Source of the DNA: Pavlovales sp. CCMP2436
Lineage: Eukaryota; Haptophyta; Pavlovophyceae; Pavlovales
Reading direction: 5' to 3'
Assembly (NCBI GenBank): GCA_026770615.1
Contig: MU631418.1
Span: 97,346-109,161 of the forward strand
Length of the DNA: 11,816 nucleotides
Shown here: piece by piece, positions 1 to 7,367 of the stretch
Layout of the letters: each line of letters opens with the position of its first letter
How positions within the stretch are numbered: the stretch's first letter is position 1
Program-made: the position numbers and the translations under genes
The notes under the pieces: model-generated
The model's database searches: none
What the model was told of the DNA's origin: nothing
Seen by the model: only the letters and a program-made list of their open reading frames with translations

Positions 1-23
1 GGCACACTACCGGAGATCCATCG

Positions 24-156
24 GCACGCGCGGTGGCGCCCAAGCCAGCGCAGCCGACTAAGGCACGCAGCAGGCAATGGGCGACGCAGCGCTCAGACCA
101 GCAAAACATTCAGAACAGTCAGACGCCAGCTTGAATCCCTATCAGTAAATATACTT
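24..156 (+). repeat. Dispersed repeat family A, copy 1
   Basis: This block of about 130 bp recurs at 10008-10139 in the same orientation with roughly nine differences and one single-base indel by eye. A short part of its right end recurs at 1831-1870. The right end carries the motif AATCCCTATCA followed by an AT-rich AAATATA. No convincing ORF lies inside. The copy at 10008 sits in a proposed intron of another gene, so this is a dispersed element and not part of one gene. Its class is unknown. Confidence 0.85.
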
Positions 157-237
157 CTCAAAGACCAGCCCAAGCTATTATGTCCAATTTGAGTCTCGAT
201 TTTGAATAAAGGCGCTCCCGCGCTTTCTGAGCTCACC

Positions 238-315
238 AAGCCCGCCAAGCCGCCCGAGCTCGCCGAGGCCGCCCGACCGAGCTCGCCGAGGCCGCCTGAG
301 CTCGCCGAGCTCTAG
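238..315. repeat. Imperfect GC-rich tandem repeat (GAGCTCGCCGAGGCCGCC-like)
   Basis: Several imperfect iterations of a unit resembling GAGCTCGCCGAGGCCGCC occupy this stretch, with SacI-type GAGCTC words at its edges. It lies just upstream of the ORF at 357 and would be its leader or promoter-proximal region. A minus-strand reading frame through here is only a low-complexity shadow. Confidence 0.6.
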
Positions 316-356
316 CTGCATCCGCTCAGCTCGGGTCCGCAACGTTGCCCGCCGAG

Positions 357-917
357 ATGAGCAAGAAGCCGCAGAGCGATGCGGGGGCGAAGCTGCAGGC
401 CGCCATGGACGCGCTCGCGGCCGCGCACGACGCGCTCGCGGCCGCTTACGGCAAGCTGCGCGAGCCCGCCGTGCTCGCATCCATCAGCGAGCTGGGGGTT
501 GATCCGTCGATCTCCGACATCTTCGCGGAGATGGCGGACGGGAATGCTTCTGCTGCGAAAGACGCCGCGGCGAGTCTGCGCTCGATCGAGTTGGGACGCG
601 TCGCGCGCATACTCACGGCCCAGAAGCTCACTGCCGAGAAGCGCGACGCGCTAAAGGTCATACACACCAAGGTGGCAGACGCGCAGAGGAAGAAAGCTGA
701 CGCAAAAACGGACGAGGCCGAGCGCGCGGCGCGCGAGCCGCTCGAGGCGGCCGAGGCCGAACTCGACACTAGCCAAGCTCGCGGTGACATGTACATTTCC
801 GCGATCACGGTGGCTTCCCTCCGCGAGCTCGCGCACGTCTCGGCCACGTTCCACAGTGCCGGCCTTGAGCACTCGGCTGCAGTGGTCCTCGAGATTCCAG
901 TGCCGAGAATGCAATGA
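357..917 (+). CDS. Alanine-rich, probably coiled-coil protein of unknown function
   Basis: An uninterrupted frame of 186 codons runs from ATG 357 to TGA 915-917. I chose the ATG at 357 because the frame extends upstream only through non-ATG codons, and the next bases (AGCAAGAAG) give a normal Ser-Lys-Lys start. Codon use is strongly biased to C or G at the third position, like the eL32 exons. The product is acidic and basic in alternating blocks: residues 15-32 hold a duplicated ALAAA-type segment (DALAAAHDALAAAYGKL), residues 37-60 look globular (SELGVDPSISDIFAEM), and residues about 85-145 are Lys/Glu/Ala-rich and probably helical or coiled coil. The C-terminal 40 residues are more hydrophobic. 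No signal peptide, membrane segment or catalytic motif is visible. I do not recognise the family. It could be a complete small gene or the last exon of a longer one. Confidence 0.62.
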   Translation: MSKKPQSDAGAKLQAAMDALAAAHDALAAAYGKLREPAVLASISELGVDPSISDIFAEMADGNASAAKDAAASLRSIELGRVARILTAQKLTAEKRDALKVIHTKVADAQRKKADAKTDEAERAAREPLEAAEAELDTSQARGDMYISAITVASLRELAHVSATFHSAGLEHSAAVVLEIPVPRMQ

Positions 918-1552
918 GTTGGTCGAGCTAGGGGTACTGTCATTTCTTGTCAGAAGTATCCTACTCCCTACCAAGCGCCTGCTGATGACGAGGCTGACAC
1001 CTGATCACACAGCGTCACGGCACCGTTGCCTCGCACATTCAAATGAAATGCACTCGCGGTAACTAGTTACATTCAAATGAAATGCTCCTCGTGGTATAAC
1101 GTTAATAACTATAGACATAGTCATTACAACTCGCGCAATCCGGGTACGTTATTCTGAATACTGTCGAGTATTCTGCGCGATCGCTAGTCTCTCGACTGTT
1201 AGTCGTGATCTCGCAGTACGGGGTAGGCGTGGGCATCTCGCTCACGCTGTGCAGGCATCTTGCGCGCTGGCGAAGGGACTTCGAGAGTTGCCCCGTGCTG
1301 CCTGCTGCCATCTTAAAAAATGGTGTCACTTGAAGTGAGCTTCAAGCCCACGCACGCTGCTCAGTGCCTCACCACCCCAGGTGGCAGACGCGTTTCCACT
1401 GCCATTGAGCACGTGGCGCACGCGAAATGACGTTGAACTAACGTACCCCCCCTAACTACGTTCCCCAACCATTACATGGGGGCCGGGGCGCACACACTCA
1501 CACCCTTTGGTATGAGTGCTGGTGCATGAGGGTTTGGGTCGATCGCTCGACC
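918..1552. other. Non-coding stretch with a short direct repeat
   Basis: No supported gene is seen here. The stretch would hold the 3' end of the 357-917 transcript, but no AATAAA signal is visible. The only clear structure is the direct repeat at 1035-1095. A 75-codon minus-strand frame at 1102-1329 lacks codon bias or family features. Confidence 0.6.
1035..1095. repeat. Two-copy direct repeat, period 34 bp
   Basis: The 27-bp sequences at 1035-1061 and 1069-1095 share ACATTCAAATGAAATGC and then a variable CNCNCGNGGTA tail. They are separated by seven bases containing the palindrome CTAGTTA-like spacer. Such a pair could be a protein-binding site or a remnant of tandem duplication. Confidence 0.75.
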
Positions 1553-1620
1553 TCAGCCTGACGTCGACCAAGCCAGTGACTGAACAACACCTGTTGAATT
1601 ATGCTGAGCCGCTAATATAT
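1553..1620 (-). repeat. Dispersed repeat family B, truncated copy
   Basis: Read on the minus strand, this contains the family head GCGGCTCAGCAT, then CAACAGGTGTTGTTCA and GGTCGACGTCAG. It diverges from the other copies just after that. Its head is flanked by TATATA, as in all other copies. It faces the copy at 2764-2888 head to head across the A/tandem/C repeat cluster. Confidence 0.85.
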
Positions 1621-1830
1621 ACATCATAATGAATAGCAGATAGATCATCATACAGGGGATCGCAGGCAATAAGAACGGCGCTTTTTGAGGCTGAGGCTGA
1701 GTTTCTTAGCAAACTACATACAAACAATTGTTAAATGTTGGTTAAAATTACGATTGAGGGACAAAAAAACAAGGCTCAGTTTCTTAACGCGACGTTTTCT
1801 TATTGCCCGCGAACCTCTGTAACTAATACA
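1621..1830. other. AT-rich spacer without a recognisable feature
   Basis: This AT-rich segment has A- and T-runs and two copies of a CTGAGTTTCTTA / CTCAGTTTCTTA word (about 1697 and 1774). I see no gene in it. Confidence 0.5.
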
Positions 1831-1870
1831 GTCAGACGTCATCTTGACGAATCCCTATCATAAATATAAA
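1831..1870 (+). repeat. Dispersed repeat family A, partial copy 2
   Basis: Forty bases match the right end of family A: GTCAGACG, then a CTTGA word, then AATCCCTATCA and AAATATA. Relative to the copies at 24-156 and 10008-10139 it has a three-base insertion (CGA) before AATCCC. The rest of the A element is absent. Confidence 0.7.
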
Positions 1871-1914
1871 GTAATTTCGCCATCCTGAAACGGCCGGATC
1901 GCGCTGCCCGCTCG

Positions 1915-1939
1915 CGAGGCAGCCCGATGGGCTGCCTCG
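1915..1939. other. Perfect 11-bp hairpin with a 3-base loop
   Basis: CGAGGCAGCCC and GGGCTGCCTCG are exact reverse complements around the loop GAT. It lies between the partial A copy and the tandem repeat array. There is no downstream T-run, and a bacterial-type terminator would not be expected in this genome. Confidence 0.85.
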
Positions 1940-1989
1940 AAAAGCTGTTGTACGCACTGCTATCGACCACCTCCATCACGGATGCTTCA

Positions 1990-2610
1990 TCTACTACCTC
2001 ATCCACCGCGCCTCCGCGCGGTTGCTCGCGCCATGCGCGCGCGAACAAGTTCATGGCATTCAAAAACCAAACCCGCCATCAAGTGGACTCGCTCGCGCTC
2101 GACGTCTCGGCTCCTTCGGCTCCTTCTTCAAACAGTCCTTCCAACGCGCCCCCGCGCTGCAGTCCGCGCTCCGCACGCGCGAACGAGTTCACGGCATTCA
2201 AAACCCCGTCGCTTCCTAGTGACACGCCGACGGTGAGACCACCAATGAACTCGCTCGCTCGCGCTCTGCTGGACGGCCTCGCGTTGCCTGGTTTGGCTCC
2301 TTCGGCTCCTTCAACTAGTCCTTCCACCGCGCCCCCGCGCGGCGGCCCACGCCCTGCACGCGCGAACAAGTTCACGGCATTCAAAACCCAAACCCGCCAT
2401 CAAGTGGACTCGCTCGCGCTCGATGTCTCGGCTCCTTCGGCTCCCTCTTCAACCAGTCCTTCCACCGCGCCCCCGCGCTGCGGCCCGCGCCCTGCACGCG
2501 CAAACAATTCTCGACATTCAGAACCCCATCGCTTCCCAGAGATAAATCACCGCTGGGATCACCAATGGACTCGCTTGCTCGCGCACTGTCGGGCGGCCCC
2601 GCGTTGCGCA
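1990..2610. repeat. Higher-order tandem repeat, ~320 bp period
   Basis: Two copies of a ~320 bp unit lie here. Landmarks show the period: GCGAACAAGTTCA at 2041 and 2362, and CATTCA-AACCCC at 2195 and 2515. Each unit itself holds two related half-units sharing the words CATTCAAAA, GGCTCCTTCGGCTCC and CCGCGCCCCCGCGC, spaced by about 138 and 183 bp. Frames are open on both strands: a 265-codon plus frame (1927-2724) and shorter, frameshifted minus frames. On the minus strand each repeat would give a VLNAVN-FARA-RG-RGGA peptide module. The high GC content lowers stop density, so I do not assert a protein. Confidence 0.8.
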
Positions 2611-2763
2611 GCGACTCCAGCGCTTTGTTTTCGGCATCCTCATCATCCACCACTTCTACCAGCTCCCCACGTCGGCGTAGCGCGTAGGAGCCTGCGTCTG
2701 AGTGCTAAGATCAGCCTGACTTGAACTTGAAACGTACCGCCAGCCCGAACCCCCCTACATTGA
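2611..2763 (-). repeat. Dispersed exon-like repeat family C, copy 1
   Basis: This segment recurs at 7494-7597 (opposite orientation) and 10500-10645 (same orientation). On the minus strand all three copies carry a splice-acceptor-like YTWAG followed by an open frame. The peptide here is HSDAGSYALRRRGELVEV followed by an acidic DDEDAENKAL stretch (from 2704 downward), continuing open to 2381. A plus-strand frame is also open here, so strand of origin is not settled. The copy abuts family B at the TATATA word near 2764. I do not recognise the peptide. Confidence 0.75.
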
Positions 2764-2888
2764 TATATAGCGGCTCAGCATGGTCCAACAGGTGTTTTTC
2801 ACTCACTGACTTGGTCGACGTCAGACGTTAGTCCGGTGGCAGCAGGGATGGTGGTTATAGAGGTGAGATTGGTGGTGAACTCGTAGCA
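2764..2888 (+). repeat. Dispersed repeat family B, near full-length copy
   Basis: It begins TATATAGCGGCTCAGCATGG and runs through GTCGACGTCAGACGTTAG, the purine-rich GCAGCAGGGATGGTGG block, and the tail GGTGGTGAACTCGTAGCA. The same order of words occurs in the copies at 5644, 7368 (minus) and, truncated, at 7091, 7716 and 1553. It joins family C directly at its left end. Confidence 0.9.
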
Positions 2889-3491
2889 ATTGCCACAGGT
2901 CCCCCCCCCTTCCCCCCCCACACACAACGCTCAATATAGACCTCGAATAACTGCATCCGCCCCTGCCTCTGGGTTGGACTGTTGGAGCCGTGCTGAGTCG
3001 ATCCCGCTTTGTTTTCAAGTCTATGCCCACAAGCCATCTGTCAGCTCATCACATGCCACCAGAAGCCAGGGTGGCCAGCGTGGCTGCCGCACCACTCAAC
3101 GAGCCGAAGGCGGGCTCGCGATCCTAGGCAAGATTGGTGGGCGAGCGGCAGGCGACGACGAAGCGGCGGGAACGGCGAACGCGGTGATGAGCGCGGCGAA
3201 GGGTGCGGCGTTGCTATGGGTGTGCAGAGGCACACCAATGGGACGAGCTCAGTCTTGCCGTGTTTGAGCTCAACCTTGGTCTACTTGACCTTCTTCTCTC
3301 GAGGCGGCGGAACAACCTCCCTCCCTCGCTCCGTTTTGCGACCAGAAGTGTCAGAACCGACTCCCCCTCGTTTGATTTTGTAGATAACGTTAAACGTAAC
3401 CTTCTTACAGAATGATAAGGGGGGGGGGGGTTATATGCAATCTGAATGGTCGTGTACGCGCGTTAGTAATTTATTTATACTAAAATATAAT
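2889..3491. other. No confident gene; C-tracts, G-run and weak ORFs
   Basis: C-runs at 2901-2919 and a 12-G run at 3419-3430 bracket moderately GC-rich sequence. Several overlapping frames are open, the most protein-like being 3203-3415 plus (peptide part DELSLAVFELNLGLLDLLL). None has an ATG in good context, a family match I know, or consistent codon bias. A spliced exon could be hidden here, but I cannot support one. Confidence 0.4.
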
Positions 3492-3618
3492 TTATTCCGC
3501 TCGAGTCCTCTCATCGTCGTCGTTTCATAACGACGTCACTTTCGTAAGTGAATCCGCCGTTCCAGCAGGTATTCAGCTGCGCCTGAGCTCCGTGACCACC
3601 ACTGAAAAAAATTACACC
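3492..3618 (-). repeat. Dispersed repeat family D, copy 1, with ORF tail
   Basis: Reverse-complement match to 5247-5373, without indels by eye. On the minus strand it contains a frame that ends at TGA 3511-3513 with the C-terminal peptide TCWNGGFTYESDVVMKRRR. The other copy ends at the same aligned position with TAA. The upstream T-run followed by CAG here resembles a splice acceptor, but the other copy lacks the AG. Differences fall in all codon positions, so selection on the peptide is not shown. Confidence 0.8.
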
Positions 3619-4288
3619 TTTGAGTTGTCGGACACGCCGATGTCCTTGCCACATTGTCGCCGCCGCCTTCCATGTGCCGCTTTCGTCATCGTTCCAGCCG
3701 CCCACGTTCGACTTTCACCACAGCTTGCCGTCTTCTTCTCTAGAGCTGCTGCGGCTGCCGCTGCCACCGTTCCCATCTCCACCACGCCCACATCCTCGCT
3801 CTCACCTCCCCCCTCGCCTTTGGAATTTATAAGTTAACTTTGACGGACCGCTGACGTCTCTCATAACTTTAAGATTTTTTTTATTTGTTGACTGGGCAAC
3901 GCAACAGTCACATGCAGGGGTGCGGACAGGCCCCGCCAGTCCCCGCTACCAGCCATTTACAGTAGTGGCACGAAGATGGTGTCTGAAGGCCGCGTCGCGA
4001 TGCGCAAGGCTGCAGCGCGACCGTTCACTGCAAGGCTTGCTAGTCGTGCGCGCAAGCTGTGCAGAGCGTCGCGCACTCGTCGAGCCGCCGCTACCTGCGC
4101 ACGAGCGGACGAGCGCGCTCCGAGACTGCGCACACACTGGCCCCGAGCTGTGAAGAGCTGCCGCTACAACGCGCACTGCGTGCGTAGCGGCACCTCCGAT
4201 CTCCTCCGAGCCCGCGTCCCCGCGCTTTTGCGACACGGGCGCGACAGAGCACCACCCTATGCCACTGACATGAAGAACGAGGCAGCTT
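3619..4288. other. Downstream region of eL32; no confident gene
   Basis: The part next to 4289 would be the eL32 3' untranslated region on the minus strand; no AATAAA is visible. The GC-rich block 3900-4290 keeps arginine-rich frames open on both strands (for example 3976-4338 plus), the usual by-product of GC-rich sequence. 3740-3840 is pyrimidine-rich with TC/CC microsatellite character. Confidence 0.5.
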
Positions 4289-4921
4289 CTACTCGTTCTC
4301 CTCAGCGCGCAGGCGCGCCTCGGCGTTGGTCACCTTAATGTTGAGCTCCGCCGCGCGCTGCACGATATCCTTGCGCTTGCGCGCGGAGACGTTGTGCGCG
4401 ATCTCGGCCGCGAACTTGCGGTTCTGCATCATCAGAAGCTCGAGATCCTGCATGTTGCTGACGACGAAGCGGTAGAAGCCGTTCGGCATGCGGTGGCGCG
4501 TCTTCTTGTCGGTGCCCGAACCGATGGTGGGCAGTGCGATGTTGCCCTTGAACTCGCGGCGCACGCGCGAATCGATACCGCGGGGTTTGCGCCAGCTCTC
4601 CTTGACGCGCTTGAAGATGTCAGACTGGTGCCGCTTGACCTTGTTGGGCCTCTGTAGGATACAGGCGGGGCGGGGGGGTTTGACACACCGGTGAGCTACC
4701 GCAGCCGAGGCCCCTCGCGGCCCACGTAAACGCCCAAGCCAAGCCGGACGTGCGCCCTGTGCGCCAGCTGCACAGGGCGCGACGCCGGCCCCGGCCGAGA
4801 TCGTCGCGCCTTGGCAACGGCGCGAGCGTCGAAGACGGCACCAGACTGCGGCACCTGCGCGGGCGCGCACGTAGCCCCGTACCTTAACGATCTTCTTGCG
4901 CTTCTCAAGGGGCTTCGGCAT
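4289..4921 (-). CDS. RPL32: 60S ribosomal protein eL32 (two exons)
   Basis: Structural protein of the cytosolic large ribosomal subunit. Exon 1 is 4883-4921 (13 codons from ATG 4921) and exon 2 is 4289-4651 (120 codons plus TAG). They join in phase 0 at GTTAAG|AGGCCC, giving a 133-residue protein against about 135 in animals. Hallmarks of the family are clear: RHQSD near residue 21, [17 protein letters not shown] at about 33-49, the [11 protein letters not shown] segment, [11 protein letters not shown], and the conserved end [14 protein letters not shown]. The basic N-terminus [11 protein letters not shown] matches the family. The start context GCCACCATG is a perfect Kozak sequence. A TATA-like AT-rich block sits 30-47 bp upstream. 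The intron (4652-4882) is unusual in being in frame and stop-free, so an unspliced transcript would still read as 210 residues. Confidence 0.96.
   Translation of the reverse strand: MPKPLEKRKKIVKVRGYVRARAGAAVWCRLRRSRRCQGATISAGAGVAPCAAGAQGARPAWLGRLRGPRGASAAVAHRCVKPPRPACILQRPNKVKRHQSDIFKRVKESWRKPRGIDSRVRREFKGNIALPTIGSGTDKKTRHRMPNGFYRFVVSNMQDLELLMMQNRKFAAEIAHNVSARKRKDIVQRAAELNIKVTNAEARLRAEENE
4652..4882 (-). other. eL32 intron 1 (231 nt, GT-AG, phase 0)
   Basis: On the minus strand the donor is AAG|GTACGG and the acceptor is TATCCTACAG|AGG. The tract before the acceptor is C-rich (CCCCCCCGCCCCGCC), not T-rich. The length is exactly 77 codons and no in-frame stop interrupts it. The encoded insert is Arg/Ala/Gly-rich and has no counterpart in eL32 proteins, which is why I call it an intron. 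Confidence 0.92.
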
Positions 4922-4968
4922 GGTGGCGCAGGTTACGAGGTACTGGAAGTTTTAAATATATATTAAAA
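4922..4968 (-). promoter_or_regulatory. Putative eL32 core promoter and short leader
   Basis: On the minus strand, TTTTAATATATATTTAAA (4951-4968) lies about 30-47 bases before the ATG and is the only TATA-like word near. It is followed by CTTCCAGTACC and then the Kozak context. If this is the TATA box, transcription would start only about 5-20 bases before the ATG, giving a very short leader. Confidence 0.5.
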
Positions 4969-5246
4969 CTCTCATGTATTTTAAATTTATTTAAAAATGA
5001 TCAGGAGTCAGGCAAATGTACAATTGTAGACTTTTGCAAATGCCTTTGTTTGGCAATGGCCCCGGATTCGGCCGAGTCCGGATTCAAATTAATCTGCTGT
5101 CACGAGTTGTTACACATTCGTACTCGCACCACACTTGAAGAATACGATCGATAATGGCCCTCACCTGCCCCCTACATATACAAGGCACCCGGCCCATCAG
5201 ACACCAAACAACCTCTATACCCCTGCTTCCCCTCACTCCACTCAAC
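4969..5246. other. Intergenic DNA upstream of eL32 with near-palindrome
   Basis: AT-rich near the gene. CCGGATTCGGCCGAGTCCGG at 5062-5081 is a 20-bp palindrome with one mismatched pair, a possible dimer-protein site. No gene seen. Confidence 0.45.
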
Positions 5247-5373
5247 GATGTAATCTTTTACGGTGGTGGTCACGAAGCACAGGCGCAGCTGAAGACCTGC
5301 TGGAACGGCGAATTCACTTGCGAAAGTGACGTCGTTATGAACCGACGACGATAAAAGGACTCGAGCGGAATAA
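5247..5373 (+). repeat. Dispersed repeat family D, copy 2, with ORF tail
   Basis: Inverted relative to copy 1. The plus frame ends at TAA 5352-5354 with the peptide TCWNGEFTCESDVVMNRRR, then shares AAAGGACTCGAGCGGAATAA-like flanking sequence with the first copy. The frame extends upstream to 5154 but that part is not shared. Function unknown; probably the end of a mobile or duplicated gene fragment. Confidence 0.8.
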
Positions 5374-5643
5374 TTTTCTCATTCTTACTTATTCATGTGC
5401 GTACCTTATTCGTCGAATCTTTTCGCCATTCGTGCAGCTGAATTCGCAGCGCGGCCAATTTTCCGCAGCCCTCGTTAGAAGGCTAAGTCACCTAAAAACA
5501 TTACAACAACACATTACATCGCAAAAAAACATATCAAAAAAGGTGGCGGGGTCAAGTACAAAACGCGCAGTCTCAAAATACACCGTTGGCACCAATCGCC
5601 GCATGCAACATTTGAGTTTTATATGCATGCTTTTGTATATAAA
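5374..5643. other. AT-rich spacer, no gene
   Basis: An 83-codon plus frame (5432-5683) lacks an ATG start and runs into the following repeat, so I do not call it. 5542-5563 carries a GTGGCGGGGTCAAGTA word that recurs inverted at 6655-6675. Confidence 0.45.
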
Positions 5644-5760
5644 TATATATAGCGGCTCAGCATGGTTGATGTTCGCTCACTGACTTGGTCGACACCAGAG
5701 ATTAGTCCTGGCAGCAGGGATGGTGGTGGTAGAGGGTTGAGGTGGTGGTGAACTCGTAGC
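5644..5760 (+). repeat. Dispersed repeat family B, copy with internal deletion
   Basis: Starts TATATATAGCGGCTCAGCA after a (TA)n-rich tract. Compared with the other copies it lacks about ten bases around CAACAGGTGTTG. It keeps the GATGGTGGTGGTAGAGG block and the tail GGTGGTGAACTCGTAGC. Confidence 0.88.
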
Positions 5761-5821
5761 GGAGCCATAGGCTCACCCCTCCCCCAAACTCAGCAGTTAT
5801 TCTGACCCTCATCGCGGCTAT

Positions 5822-5903
5822 ACACGCAAAACACACACGCAGGCACGCACGAACACAAACACACACGCAAAACACACACTCACACACGCACACACGCACG
5901 CGC
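5822..5903. repeat. CA/GCAC microsatellite
   Basis: Imperfect (AC)n with interspersed GCA units. It generates a Cys/Val-rich open frame on the minus strand (5702-5923) that is not a gene. Confidence 0.85.
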
Positions 5904-6583
5904 ATCTTCCTCCTCTTTCTCATGCGCCTGCTGCGTCACAGACACAACCGGGGCAGCGGGCGCGCGCGGTTACCGTTTACAGTGTGGAGTGGGGTGTGTG
6001 CACGCGGGGGGGGGGGGATGTCATGGTGAAAGGCAGAGAGACGGAGAGAGAAATGGCGGGGGAGGATTAAATGAGAAGGTAGCGCATAGCTATGTGGTCA
6101 AGCAGGAAATGCTTCTTTTTTGAAATCCGGCACTTTCGACTTAGCTGCTGATCCGGAAAGTCCTCGTCGAGAGGAGTCCAACGCACCTAAAATAAGTTTC
6201 ATACGATAGGTCATCAAAAAAAATTTGCCACTTTTTTCTAAAACGGGGTCAGGTTGAGATTTTTTCTTAAACTACGACTTACGTACTATAGAAAAGGGCA
6301 GCAGGCAGTGGGTTGCAGTCTTTCTGTATCAGAAGTGGTCGACTCCGAGCGTGTAGGCGCAACGACATTCAGTCACCCAGGTTGAGATTTTGGGGATGAC
6401 TGCAGGGGCGGAGAGCTCGGCCGAGTGCAGCATCTCGCTGCCTCCTTCAACTTGCGCCGTGGGCAGCCAGCTCGCCGTGCGGGACGACGTACCGGCCGAT
6501 GACCGGAGTCAACCCCGCCTCATCGAACCTCCTCCTCTCCATGAAGCACCGAACCTCTCCTCCATGACGGCGTGGCAGTGGGC
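5904..6583. other. Gene-poor stretch with G-run and short repeated words
   Basis: A 12-G run lies at 6006-6017. CAGGTTGAGATTTT occurs at 6250-6263 and 6379-6392, the first preceded by CGGGGT. A frame from about 6390 to 6800 is open but has no good start context and crosses an inverted-repeat element, so no gene is called. Confidence 0.45.
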
Positions 6584-6674
6584 GGCGAGGGTCAAGTTAA
6601 AGCCAGTTTTTTGTATGAGCTCTAGCAAAAAATGTAAAAAAATTGCCCAAGGCATTTTCTACTTGACCCCGCCA
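6584..6674. mobile_element. Small inverted-repeat element, MITE-like
   Basis: The left arm GGCGAGGGTCAAGT (6584-6597) and the right arm ACTTGACCCCGCC (6661-6673) are near-perfect reverse complements around an A/T-rich centre. The arm sequence also occurs alone at 5542-5563. Size and arms suit a miniature inverted-repeat transposable element, but no target-site duplication is clear to me. Confidence 0.4.
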
Positions 6675-6882
6675 CATAAGTCAAAGTTATGTTATGATGT
6701 CCCTTCTACCGCCGGGTGCGCAGTCTCTGTGTCCAGGAGGCCTCGGTTGTCAGCGTCTGATAGTCACTCTGTTTCTAGCCTCAGCATCACCATGCGGTGA
6801 TACTGGTGCGCCGGCAGAGCTCTGAGCAGCCGATTTCGTTCGAGTTTGGTTGAAGATAAGTCGAAGTCATACACTTATATTT

Positions 6883-6950
6883 AAGGACGCGTTTTTATAA
6901 TAGTTTTTAAACGTTTTTTTAAATAAGTTCTACTATGTATACGCGTCCTT
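6883..6950. repeat. 68-bp inverted-repeat element with 10-bp perfect ends
   Basis: AAGGACGCGT (6883-6892) and ACGCGTCCTT (6941-6950) are perfect reverse complements. The inner sequence is AT-rich and weakly self-complementary (ATAATAG against CTACTAT). Could be a tiny foldback element or a cruciform-forming site. Confidence 0.6.
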
Positions 6951-7090
6951 CTCTCGCTCAAGCCCTCGTCGTTTTATTGAGTTATTCTCACCACACATTT
7001 CAGCATGGCCGAATAGGGCAGGGTCGGCTGAAGGGGTTAGCCTTTAGAAGTTCACTTTTATTCGTGAAGCTATAATTATATATGTATATA

Positions 7091-7190
7091 TATATAGCGA
7101 CTCAGCATGGTTCAACAGGTGTTGTTCACTCACTGACTTCGTCGACGTCAGACTTTAGTCCTGGCATCAGGGATGGTGGTAGTAGAGAAG
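7091..7190 (+). repeat. Dispersed repeat family B, 3'-truncated copy
   Basis: Head TATATAGCGACTCAGCATGG follows a (TA)n tract. It matches the family to about the GGTAGTAGAGA word and lacks the AACTCGTAGC tail. Confidence 0.88.
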
Positions 7191-7367
7191 GTATGAACAT
7201 ATCGCAGAAACCGGTGCAGCGCGGCGGCTGTGTTCGCGGACCTTTTTTTTTTTTTTTTTTTTTGCAATAGCAATACTGAAATAAAAACAATGCTCAGCAC
7301 ATTGTGTACGAACGAAGCGAGAATTAATAATACGAAGCGAATAAAAAACCCACGGGTTACATCATTT

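Noticed and set aside
446..943. 165-codon minus-strand ORF opposite the 357-917 gene
   Set aside because: Mirror of a well-biased coding frame; Ser/Ala-rich shadow without its own features.
1927..2724. 265-codon plus-strand ORF across the tandem repeats and family C
   Set aside because: It crosses repeat-family borders, has a low-complexity product, and its frame gains a stop in the C copy at 7494-7597. GC-rich repeats keep stops rare on both strands.
2764..2830. Family B head as a tRNA gene
   Set aside because: GGCTCAGCATGG is A-box-like, but no cloverleaf, anticodon arm or properly spaced B box can be drawn.
3976..4338. 120-codon Arg/Ala-rich plus-strand ORF
   Set aside because: Overlaps the 3' part of eL32 on the opposite strand, with composition typical of random GC-rich frames.
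4941..4950. CTTCC before the eL32 ATG as a 5'-TOP start
   Set aside because: It directly adjoins the TATA-like word, too close for a start site about 25-30 bases downstream of it.
5702..5923. Cys/Val-rich minus-strand ORF resembling a cysteine-rich peptide
   Set aside because: Produced by the CA microsatellite and the family B repeat.
6390..6800. 136-codon plus-strand ORF
   Set aside because: No biased codon use or family feature, weak start, and it runs through the inverted-repeat element at 6584-6674.
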